Source of the DNA: Candidatus Phascolarctobacterium caballi
GTDB taxonomy: Bacteria > Bacillota > Negativicutes > Acidaminococcales > Acidaminococcaceae
Assembly: GCA_018065225.1 (NCBI GenBank)
Contig: JAGHTS010000088.1
Coordinates: 1 to 7,418 of the forward strand
Length of the DNA stretch: 7,418 nucleotides
Reading direction: 5' to 3'
The number at the start of each line of letters is the position of its first letter. Position 1 is the stretch's first letter. The position numbers were made by a program, and so were the translations under genes. The notes below the pieces were generated by a model. The model had not been told where the DNA came from. It worked only from the letters and a program-made list of their open reading frames with translations, and ran no database searches. Of this stretch, positions 1 to 5,955 are shown in pieces.

Positions 1-378
1 AAATACATCTAATTCCAAACGTAAATGTTTGGCTATCATTACATTTTCGTAAACACTTAAATCTTTGAACAACCTGATATTTTGGAAAGTACGGGCAATT
101 CCTAACTTGGCAATTCCACTGGGTTTTTTCCCAGTAATTACCATATTATGTCCCCTGTACCCTTCAGGATTGAAATAGATATTGCCTTCGGTTGGTGTAT
201 AAACTCCTGTAATCATATTGAATGCAGTAGTTTTGCCTGCTCCATTGGGTCTAATCAAAGCCACAATTTCACCCTGATGAATTTCCAAATTAAGGTTGCT
301 GACTGCCACCACACCGCCAAAACGCATAGTAATGCCATTTGTTTTTAAAATTATGGGATTTGCATATTTATCAGCCAT
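1..378 (-). CDS. livG: LivG-type ABC transporter ATP-binding protein, 5' part only (runs off the window)
   Basis: This is the ATPase that would power branched-chain amino acid import together with LivH and LivM on the inner face of the membrane. The first 126 codons are visible and the rest lies beyond position 1. Visible parts are the A-loop region (RFGG, residues 19-22), a Walker A-like P-loop (RPNGAGKT, 43-50) and the Q-loop stretch ARTFQNIRLF (95-104, Gln99), a hallmark of LivG. The P-loop begins with Arg43 (codon AGA, 250-252) where the family has Gly, a single-base difference. The loop between strand IYF and ITG (about residues 70-80) looks several residues longer than I recall for typical LivG. 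I chose the ATG at 378 because GGAAGGGGG at 388-396 sits 9 nt upstream; an in-frame ATG at 387 directly abuts that site. The start overlaps the livM stop by 8 nt, which suggests coupled translation. LivF could share the fold, but the Q-loop stretch favours LivG. Confidence 0.93.
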   Translation of the reverse strand, partial: MADKYANPIILKTNGITMRFGGVVAVSNLNLEIHQGEIVALIRPNGAGKTTAFNMITGVYTPTEGNIYFNPEGYRGHNMVITGKKPSGIAKLGIARTFQNIRLFKDLSVYENVMIAKHLRLELDVF

Positions 379-1438
379 GATGCTCATCCCCCTTCCAATA
401 ACCTACAGGATTTTTAACAAATTTTTTAAATTTTTCCCAAGTAAATTCTTCAGTACCCATTATACCTTTTCGCCAGAACAGTACACACACCATCAATAAA
501 ATGCTGAAAATTACCATTCTGAAACCGGGACGGAACAACGGTATTGCCATACCAAAAACTTCCAACGGCTCGTCAAAGACACGCAAAAATTCCAACCCGC
601 CCGTAACCAAAATTGCACCCAACATTGAACCGGTTATAGAACCCATACCACCTAATACAATTATCAACACGAAATTATAGGTCAAGGTGAACAAAAAGTT
701 TTTGGGGTCAACTGTTCCCAGCAACGCACCATATAAACCGCCACCCACACCGGCAAAAAACGCACTGAACATAAAAGCCATACATTTATGTTTGAACAAA
801 TCAATACCCATTGCCTCTGCCGCTATTTCATCCTCACGGATGGCCTTAAATGCCCTGCCATAAGATGAATTTATTAAAGCAGTAACAAAAATATAAGTAA
901 TGGCACAAACTACAAAGATATAGCGGGCATCATTCAACGGCGGAATATCTTTAATTCCCAACGCCCCATTGGTAAAACTTTGGGCATTGGTTATGACAAT
1001 ACGGATAATTTCCGAAAATCCCAAAGTAGCAATCGCAAGATAATCTCCGTGCAAACGCAACACAGGGAAGCCAATCAAAAATGCCACCAATGCCGCCAAC
1101 AGACCGCCAACAATCAACGCCAGCCACACGGGCATTTGAATATCAGCAATTAACGGATTCATAGGCACAGCATAAAACACTTTTTCCCGCAATTCCACAG
1201 GCACTGTAAATACACCTACCACATAAGCGCCAATCGCCATAAAACCCGCCTGACCCAAACTGAACTGACCGCAAAAACCATTAACAATCTGCAAACTTAA
1301 ACCAATAATGGCATAAATCATACACAGGTTTGCCACACGCCGCAGATAGGCATCCAAACCAAACTGGGCGGCACAGGCAGCACCAAAAAGTACGATAAGG
1401 GCAACTGTTGTAAAAATGATATTTTTCTTCTTGTCCAT
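371..1438 (-). CDS. livM: Branched-chain amino acid ABC transporter permease LivM
   Basis: One of two membrane-spanning subunits of the LIV importer; it pairs with LivH to form the channel. The protein is about 355 residues. It opens with a short basic N-terminus and then has roughly nine hydrophobic segments (near residues 8-28, 38-55, 60-79, 103-126, 133-150, 173-190, 219-242, 252-278 and 308-328). The family signature GQFSLGQAGF lies at 57-66. The cytoplasmic coupling loop, around 195-215, contains AIREDEIAAEAMGI and would dock on the ATPase. The start is ambiguous. ATG at 1438 has AAGGTG (1444-1449) 5 nt upstream. A GTG at 1444 (two residues longer, GTGA overlap with the livH stop) has GGAG (1450-1453) 5 nt upstream. 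I prefer the ATG. The gene sits directly behind livH and overlaps livG by 8 nt at its end, as expected in a liv operon. Confidence 0.95.
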   Translation of the reverse strand: MDKKKNIIFTTVALIVLFGAACAAQFGLDAYLRRVANLCMIYAIIGLSLQIVNGFCGQFSLGQAGFMAIGAYVVGVFTVPVELREKVFYAVPMNPLIADIQMPVWLALIVGGLLAALVAFLIGFPVLRLHGDYLAIATLGFSEIIRIVITNAQSFTNGALGIKDIPPLNDARYIFVVCAITYIFVTALINSSYGRAFKAIREDEIAAEAMGIDLFKHKCMAFMFSAFFAGVGGGLYGALLGTVDPKNFLFTLTYNFVLIIVLGGMGSITGSMLGAILVTGGLEFLRVFDEPLEVFGMAIPLFRPGFRMVIFSILLMVCVLFWRKGIMGTEEFTWEKFKKFVKNPVGYWKGDEHHG

Positions 1439-1440
1439 AA

Positions 1441-2370
1441 TCACACCTTCTCCGTTGTCTTTTCACCCAGCAAACCCGTAGGTTTGTAGAAAAGAATAAT
1501 ACTCAAAACCATAAACGCAAAGGCATCACGATAACCGCTTAATGCAGGGAAAAATGCCACAATCAGCACCTCGCCCAAACCTAAAATAAAACCGCCAATA
1601 ACCGCACCTTTGATATTACCGATACCGCCGACCACCGCCGCAATAAAGCATTTCAAACCCGGCATCACTCCCAAATAAGGGGTAATGCCCGGATATCGTA
1701 CACCCCACATAAACGCACCAATCGCCGCCAAAGATGAGCCGATAACAAAAGTAATGGAAATAATTTTGTCAATATCAACTCCCATTACCCGTGCAATTTC
1801 ATAATCTTTGGACACAGCCCGCATTGCCATACCTGTTTTAGTGTGATTGATAATGTGCAACAACACCATCAAACAAACAACCAACACAACAGGAATACAT
1901 AAACAAATAAACTGGGTACGCACATCACCAATACTAATATTTTGAGCCAACAAACTGATTTTTGGGAAACGCAAAGGTCTGCCACCAAAAACATAGTTAG
2001 CAAAATTTTCTAATAAAAAGGAAGCGCCAATTGCCGAAATCAACACCGAATTTTTGGGTGCATCCCGCAAAGGTCTGTAAGCACAACGTTCAATAACCAC
2101 ACCCAAAACCGCTGTCGCCACAATCACCCCAATCAAAGTAACAAACCAAGGAATCTGAAAAATTCTGATACCAAAAAAAGCAAAATAGCATGCCATCATA
2201 ACAATATCAGCATGCGCAAAATTAATCATCAGCAAAATGCCATAAACCATAGTATACCCAATGGCAATCAAGGCATACAAACTGCCCAAAGAAATGCCAT
2301 TAACCATGTGCTGGCAAAAACTGACAAAAGTCATATCACTAAATGCTTGAAATAAAGTTGCAAAATCCAT
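1441..2370 (-). CDS. livH: Branched-chain amino acid ABC transporter permease LivH
   Basis: The other integral membrane subunit of the LIV importer. At 309 residues it has the normal LivH length. It begins with a short amphipathic stretch followed by the family pattern NGISLGSLYALIAIGYTM (24-41) and MINFAHAD (48-55), a LivH hallmark whose usual Gly after His is Ala here. Further hydrophobic segments lie near 57-70, 76-95, 108-125, 154-174, 204-223, 237-262 and 284-300. The coupling loop spans about 178-203, with RAVSKDYEIARVMG at 184-197. ATG at 2370 follows GGAG (2377-2380) by 6 nt. It lies 69 nt downstream of livK, across a hairpin that could lower permease expression relative to the binding protein. 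Its TGA stop meets the livM start region, so the two permeases are probably translationally coupled. Confidence 0.95.
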   Translation of the reverse strand: MDFATLFQAFSDMTFVSFCQHMVNGISLGSLYALIAIGYTMVYGILLMINFAHADIVMMACYFAFFGIRIFQIPWFVTLIGVIVATAVLGVVIERCAYRPLRDAPKNSVLISAIGASFLLENFANYVFGGRPLRFPKISLLAQNISIGDVRTQFICLCIPVVLVVCLMVLLHIINHTKTGMAMRAVSKDYEIARVMGVDIDKIISITFVIGSSLAAIGAFMWGVRYPGITPYLGVMPGLKCFIAAVVGGIGNIKGAVIGGFILGLGEVLIVAFFPALSGYRDAFAFMVLSIILFYKPTGLLGEKTTEKV

Positions 2371-2396
2371 ACTATACTCCGGACTTGAATAAAATA

Positions 2397-2425
2397 TGCT
2401 CCCTCACCTTTGAAGCAAGGGAGCA
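2397..2425 (-). terminator. Hairpin in the livK-livH gap (attenuator or mRNA-stability element)
   Basis: The 8-nt arms TGCTCCCT (2397-2404) and AGGGAGCA (2418-2425) are perfect complements around a 13-nt loop. In the transcript the stem is followed by TATTTTATT, a broken U-rich tract. This could cause partial termination or protect the 3' end of a livK-only mRNA, which would fit the need for excess binding protein over permease. The stem is seen directly; the role is inferred. Reading through clearly must occur, because livHMG has no obvious promoter of its own. Confidence 0.6.
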
Positions 2426-2439
2426 CAAATCATACTTGA

Positions 2440-3573
2440 TTATTTAGGTTGAACAAAATCAACGTAAACAAATTTACCGTTCTTTACGGTCTTGATAACA
2501 GCACCTTTTACAGGGTCACCATTAACATCCAATGTGGTCTTGCCTGTTACCAAAGGTAAATTTTTGTTAGCGGCAATGGCATTACGGATAGCCACAGAAT
2601 TAGTGCTGCCTGCCTTTTCAATGCCATAATAAACCAACATATAAGCATCATAAGCCAAAGCGGTCAAAGCGGAAGGTTCCTCACCTTTGAATTGTTTTTC
2701 AAAGGAATCAAGGAAAATCTTTGCTTCTTTGGTAGTAGCCATTTCCCTGCCAAAAGCAGTAGTCAAAACAGCACCTTCTACAGCGTCACCGCCTACTTCC
2801 AAAAAGTCATTAGTTTCCCAAGTGTCCCCGCCGTAGAAATTAATTTTCAAACCAAGTTGACGGGCTTGGTCAATCATCATTGCAGATTCGGTAAAATTAC
2901 CCGGAGCATAAATTGCATCAGGGTTCTTTGCCTTAACATTAGTCAAAATTGCGGTAAAATCTTTATCACCTGTCTGATAGTTGGCAACATCCACAATCTG
3001 ACCACCCATTTTCTTATAAGCATCCATAAAGAATTTAGCCAGACCAACGCTGTAATCGTTAGAAACTTCCTGAATAACTGCTACTTTTTTGTAGCCAAGC
3101 TTCTTCATATAGTTTGCCATTACGGTACCTTGAAACGGATCAATAAAGCAAGCACGGAAATAATAATCGTTACCTGCTGTTACCTGTGGGTTAGTACAAG
3201 AAGTCCCAACTGCCGGAATCTTGTTTTCTTTAACAATATTTCCTGCCGCCATTGCCAAAGAAGAACCATAAGTCCCTACAATAGCACAAACTTTATCTTT
3301 CTCAATCAGACGGGCAACAACATTGGCTGCTTCTGCCTTGTCTGATTTGTTATCTTGCACAACTAATTGAATTTTCTTGCCCAATACAGTGCTGTGGTTT
3401 TCATTTGCCAATTTAATACCACGCAACTCCAATTCACCGCCGGCAGCATTATCACCTGTCAAAGGCAAAAACACGCCAACTTTAATTACTTCTTCAGCAC
3501 TTGCCATTGTAGCAGTTGCTCCAAATACGCAAACTGATGCCAACAATGCCGTCAAAATTTTTTTTGCTTTCAT
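2440..3573 (-). CDS. livK: Branched-chain amino acid ABC transporter substrate-binding protein
   Basis: Extracytoplasmic receptor that captures leucine, isoleucine or valine (or a related amino acid) and delivers it to LivHM. The product is 377 residues, type 1 periplasmic-binding-protein fold (Peripla_BP_6 family). The N-terminus MKAKKILTALLA begins a classic signal peptide with a likely signal peptidase I cut after ATMASA (residue 26), leaving about 351 mature residues. The only nearby Cys (Cys15) is preceded by Val, so it is not a good lipobox. The mature start IKVGVFLPLTG is the first strand and ligand loop; GTYGSS and PAVGTSCTNPQVT further on match the ligand-binding loops of the family. 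I chose the ATG at 3573, not an in-frame upstream start at 3609, because AGAGAGGAG (3580-3588) lies 6 nt before it and the signal peptide then begins correctly. Exact ligand cannot be told; livJ-like naming would be equally valid. Confidence 0.95.
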   Translation of the reverse strand: MKAKKILTALLASVCVFGATATMASAEEVIKVGVFLPLTGDNAAGGELELRGIKLANENHSTVLGKKIQLVVQDNKSDKAEAANVVARLIEKDKVCAIVGTYGSSLAMAAGNIVKENKIPAVGTSCTNPQVTAGNDYYFRACFIDPFQGTVMANYMKKLGYKKVAVIQEVSNDYSVGLAKFFMDAYKKMGGQIVDVANYQTGDKDFTAILTNVKAKNPDAIYAPGNFTESAMMIDQARQLGLKINFYGGDTWETNDFLEVGGDAVEGAVLTTAFGREMATTKEAKIFLDSFEKQFKGEEPSALTALAYDAYMLVYYGIEKAGSTNSVAIRNAIAANKNLPLVTGKTTLDVNGDPVKGAVIKTVKNGKFVYVDFVQPK

Positions 3574-3579
3574 TTTAAT

Positions 3580-3588
3580 CTCCTCTCT
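3580..3588 (-). promoter_or_regulatory. livK ribosome binding site
   Basis: AGAGAGGAG on the minus strand ends 6 nt before ATG 3573. It decides the livK start in favour of 3573 over the longer in-frame reading from 3609, which would also place 12 extra charged residues before the signal peptide and lacks its own clear site. Confidence 0.8.
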
Positions 3589-3617
3589 GATTGCCACTTT
3601 GTGACACATTAATAAAA

Positions 3618-3646
3618 ATTATACCATTATATGTACTCATGTTCAA
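3618..3646 (-). promoter_or_regulatory. Sigma-A-type promoter of the livKHMG operon
   Basis: On the minus strand, a -35 box TTGAAC (3641-3646) is followed by a 17-nt spacer and a perfect -10 box TATAAT (3618-3623). The -10 is preceded by TGG, giving an extended -10 (TGnTATAAT). Transcription should begin near 3611, leaving a leader of roughly 38 nt before livK. It lies wholly between rnc and livK, so the transporter can be expressed independently of the fab-rnc operon. No clear operator was recognised; a short symmetric TGTGACACA at 3600-3608 just after the predicted start is noted only. Confidence 0.8.
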
Positions 3647-3652
3647 GTAACT

Positions 3653-3673
3653 TTGTACTCTCCCAGAGGACAA
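3653..3673 (-). terminator. Weak hairpin just after rnc
   Basis: Three nt beyond the rnc stop the minus strand can fold TTGT-C-CTCT-GGG-AGAG-T-ACAA: two 4-bp helices separated by one mismatch, with a 3-nt loop. No U-tract follows in the minus direction, so it is a poor intrinsic terminator. Some fab-rnc transcription may therefore run on into livK. In the plus direction the stem is followed by TTTTACTTTTT, but no plus-strand gene ends here. Confidence 0.25.
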
Positions 3674-3675
3674 TT

Positions 3676-4368
3676 TTACTTTTTCCCCAAAGCGTTCTTT
3701 GCCGCTTCCTGTTCCGCCCCACGGATAGTTGTGCCTGCTCCTTCTCCCAACACCTTACCGTCCACACTTACTTGTACCTTAAATATTGGCGCGTGGGCAG
3801 GCCCTGTGCGTTCCATTAATTCATAGTTAATGTTTACTTCACCATTTTCCTGCAATTTTTCTTGTAAACAAGATTTATAGTTTTCCTCCACACCAACATT
3901 AAATGCCTCATCCATATCTTTTGCCATCAAAGACAGTACAAACTTACTGGCACTTTCCATACCGCCGTCTTTATAAATCGCTGCCACCAGTGCCTCAAAA
4001 GTATCTGCCAGCATTGCAATGCCCACATCATTTTGCATACCACGTCCCAAACGCAAAACATCACCCAAATGCAAAGCACGGGCATATTTGACCAAACTTG
4101 CCTCCCGTACAAAATGGGAACGGTATTTAGTCAGTTTACCTTCATCCAGTTTTTTATCGTGAAACAGATAATCACTGACTATTACATCTAAAACCGCATC
4201 GCCCAAAAATTCCAATCTTTCATTGCAAAGACAATGGTTATGTTCATTAGTATAACTGGAATGTGTCAATGCCTCATTCAAATAATCTATATTATTAAAT
4301 TGCAAGCCGAGAGCAAAAGCAAATTGCTTCAACTTCCCGGCTCTTTTCTTGTCCATATTATTACCCAT
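3676..4368 (-). CDS. rnc: Ribonuclease III
   Basis: Double-stranded-RNA endonuclease that processes rRNA precursors and structured mRNAs in the cytoplasm. The product is 230 residues, the usual size. The N-terminal RNase III domain carries the signature NERLEFLGDAVLD (49-61) with metal-binding Glu50, Glu53 and Asp57, and ADTFEA (121-126) with Asp122 and Glu125; these match E. coli Glu38, Glu41, Asp45, Asp114 and Glu117. A double-stranded RNA-binding domain fills about 163-228. Its helix-2 start reads GTTIRGAEQEAA (212-223), lacking the usual Lys-Lys pair. The ATG at 4368 begins 2 nt after the fabF stop (TAATAATG) with no good ribosome site, so it probably relies on terminating fabF ribosomes. 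An ATG four codons later (4356) is an alternative. Position after fabF is common in Bacillota; the usual smc/ftsY neighbours are absent here. Confidence 0.97.
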   Translation of the reverse strand: MGNNMDKKRAGKLKQFAFALGLQFNNIDYLNEALTHSSYTNEHNHCLCNERLEFLGDAVLDVIVSDYLFHDKKLDEGKLTKYRSHFVREASLVKYARALHLGDVLRLGRGMQNDVGIAMLADTFEALVAAIYKDGGMESASKFVLSLMAKDMDEAFNVGVEENYKSCLQEKLQENGEVNINYELMERTGPAHAPIFKVQVSVDGKVLGEGAGTTIRGAEQEAAKNALGKK

Positions 4369-4370
4369 TA

Positions 4371-5615
4371 TTACTCAAACTTTTTCAAAACAATACAAGC
4401 GTTATGCCCACCAAAGCCCAAATTGTTGCTCAATGCCACTTTAACATCCGCAGCCCGTGCTTTATTAGGAACATAATCCAAATCCAAGCCGTTTTCCGCA
4501 TCAACATTTTCATAATTGATGGTAGGTGGCAAAATCCCCTTTGTTATCGCCAACACTGTAGCAATGGCTTCAATTCCGCCTGCCGCTCCCAACAAATGCC
4601 CTGTCATAGATTTAATACTGGAAACAGCCAACTTATAGGCATATTCGCCAAACACATTTTTTATCGCCAAAGTTTCCGCCTTATCATTCAGTTCTGTAGA
4701 AGTACCGTGTGCGTTAATGTAATCCACATCCTCAGGTTGCAATCCCGCATCCATCAAAGCCATACGGAAACATTCTGCCGCGCCCTCGCCCGTAGGGTCA
4801 GGTGCTGTCATATGATGGGCATCACAATTAGCGCCATAACCTGCCAACTCCGCATAAATATATGCTCCACGTTGTTTGGCGTGTTCCAATTCTTCCAAAA
4901 CCAAAACCCCTGCCCCTTCGCCCAATACAAACCCGTTTCTGGTCTTGTCAAAGGGTCGGCTTGCCTGTTGTGGTCTGTCATTATCTGTGCTAAGCGCTTT
5001 CATATTACCAAACCCGGCAATCGCCATCTCATTTACAGCCGCCTCACTGCCGCCTGCCAAAATAACATCCGCATCACCATAAGCAATGGAACGGAAAGCA
5101 TCTCCCAACGCATTGGTACTGGTGGCACACGCTGTCTGTAAACAAGTATTAATTCCTTTCATACCACAGGCAATAGCAATCTCACCACTTGCCATATTAC
5201 CTAAAATCATAGGAATAAACAAAGGGCTGACAAAACGGGGGCCTTTTTCCTTAAATTTCCATGTCTGCTCGGTAAAAGTATGCAACCCGCCAATACCGCT
5301 ACCAACACAAACCCCACAACGATACGGATTTTCCTTAGACATATCCAAGCCAGCATCTTGAACAGCAATTTTAGACGCCGCCACAGCAAACTGTGCCATT
5401 CTGTCCATCCGTCGCCCTTCTTTTTTGTCACCATAATTTTCAAAATTAAAATCTTTTACTTCAGCAGCAATTTTGACATTAAAATTAGTAGTGTCAAAAG
5501 CGGTAATCATCCCAACTCCACTTTTTCCTGACAACAAACTCTGCCAAAAATCTTCTTTGCCAATTCCAATCGGTGTAACAGGGCCTATACCCGTAATCAC
5601 CACTCTTCTTTTCAT
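4371..5615 (-). CDS. fabF: Beta-ketoacyl-ACP synthase II (FabF)
   Basis: Elongating condensing enzyme of type II fatty-acid synthesis: it takes an acyl group from acyl-ACP and condenses it with malonyl-ACP, releasing CO2. The 414-residue thiolase-fold protein numbers almost exactly like E. coli FabF. The nucleophile Cys163 lies in QTACATSTNA, His303 in NAHGTST, and Lys335 and His340 in SIKSMTGH, giving the Cys-His-His triad of elongating synthases (not Cys-His-Asn as in KAS III). The C-terminal NLGFGGHNA holds the gating Phe loop. I prefer ATG 5615: AAGGTG (5623-5628) is 7 nt upstream. The TTG immediately before it (5618) would be only 4 nt from that site. The gene is separated from acpP by 74 nt containing a strong hairpin, and it is tightly followed by rnc. 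FabB is unlikely given length and gene context. Confidence 0.97.
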   Translation of the reverse strand: MKRRVVITGIGPVTPIGIGKEDFWQSLLSGKSGVGMITAFDTTNFNVKIAAEVKDFNFENYGDKKEGRRMDRMAQFAVAASKIAVQDAGLDMSKENPYRCGVCVGSGIGGLHTFTEQTWKFKEKGPRFVSPLFIPMILGNMASGEIAIACGMKGINTCLQTACATSTNALGDAFRSIAYGDADVILAGGSEAAVNEMAIAGFGNMKALSTDNDRPQQASRPFDKTRNGFVLGEGAGVLVLEELEHAKQRGAYIYAELAGYGANCDAHHMTAPDPTGEGAAECFRMALMDAGLQPEDVDYINAHGTSTELNDKAETLAIKNVFGEYAYKLAVSSIKSMTGHLLGAAGGIEAIATVLAITKGILPPTINYENVDAENGLDLDYVPNKARAADVKVALSNNLGFGGHNACIVLKKFE

Positions 5616-5645
5616 CAAATCACACCTTTATCCCTTAACTGCCAA

Positions 5646-5674
5646 ACAGGGGCCCGATTACCTCGCGCCCCTGT
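5646..5674 (-). other. Strong GC-rich hairpin between acpP and fabF
   Basis: The minus-strand RNA can pair ACAGGGGC (5667-5674 as transcribed) with GCCCCTGT (5646-5653): 8 perfect base pairs, six of them G-C. After one G/G mismatch an inner 3-bp helix CGA/TCG closes a 5-nt loop. Only three U residues follow, so it is a weak terminator at best. More likely it is an attenuator, processing site or 3' protector that lets acpP mRNA outnumber fabF mRNA. The structure is visible; the role is inferred. Confidence 0.6.
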
Positions 5675-5689
5675 CCCACAATTTATTTC

Positions 5690-5923
5690 TTATTTAAGCT
5701 CTTCATCAAGCATTTTCACAGCATCAGCAACTGTCCGAATTTTTTCTGCCTTCTCATCTGGGATTTCAATTTCAAATTCTTCTTCAAAGGCCATTATCAA
5801 TTCTACAATATCCAAAGAGTCGGCGCCCAAATCATCAATAAATGCAGATTCCATTTTTACTGCGTCTTCTTCAACACTTAGTTGGTCGCAGGCAATCTTT
5901 CTTACCCTCTCAAAAGTATCCAA
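5690..5923 (-). CDS. acpP: Acyl carrier protein
   Basis: Small acidic carrier that holds growing acyl chains as thioesters on a 4'-phosphopantetheine arm and shuttles them among the Fab enzymes. The 77-residue four-helix protein carries the attachment motif GADSLD with Ser36, the same position as E. coli ACP, followed by the recognition helix DIVELIMAFEEEFEIEIP (38-55). The start is a TTG at 5923: no ATG occurs in frame before codon 24, and a near-perfect ribosome site (TAAGGAGGTG, 5931-5940) ends 7 nt upstream. It lies 38 nt behind fabG and 74 nt ahead of fabF. A sigma-A-like promoter overlapping the fabG stop could add extra acpP transcription. ACP is usually needed at far higher levels than the enzymes it serves, so this arrangement makes sense. 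Confidence 0.97.
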   Translation of the reverse strand: MDTFERVRKIACDQLSVEEDAVKMESAFIDDLGADSLDIVELIMAFEEEFEIEIPDEKAEKIRTVADAVKMLDEELK

Positions 5924-5930
5924 CCAGTTT

Positions 5931-5940
5931 CACCTCCTTA
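5931..5940 (-). promoter_or_regulatory. acpP ribosome binding site fixing a TTG start
   Basis: TAAGGAGGTG is complementary to the 16S rRNA tail over AGGAGGTG and sits 7 nt before the TTG at 5923. It is the strongest ribosome site in the window and settles the start of acpP, offsetting the weak start codon. Confidence 0.88.
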
Positions 5941-5955
5941 AAAAATACATTACTT

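Noticed and set aside
148..499. Two short plus-strand open frames near the left edge
   Set aside because: They lie opposite livG and the end of livM, whose reading frames carry clear family motifs; nothing supports expression from the plus strand.
2692..3345. A 217-codon open frame on the plus strand, antisense to livK
   Set aside because: It is fully contained opposite a conserved binding-protein gene, with no promoter or ribosome site and no domain resemblance.
3600..3608. Symmetric TGTGACACA in the livK leader as a CRP/FNR-type operator
   Set aside because: Nine bases of symmetry are common by chance, and neither the spacing nor the half-sites match a full CRP or FNR consensus. Kept only as a remark, not called as an operator.
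3574..3617. Riboswitch or leader-peptide attenuator before livK
   Set aside because: The predicted leader is only about 38 nt with no stable fold and no run of Leu/Ile/Val codons, too short for known amino-acid-sensing leaders.
3653..3680. Intrinsic terminator in the plus direction (stem followed by TTTTACTTTTT)
   Set aside because: The stem is only 4+4 bp with a mismatch, and there is no plus-strand gene for it to terminate.
4404..5141. A 245-codon open frame on the plus strand, antisense to fabF
   Set aside because: It lies wholly opposite a strongly conserved gene, has no ribosome site, and its translation is Cys/Arg/His/Ser-rich without recognisable motifs. It is best explained as a reading shadow.
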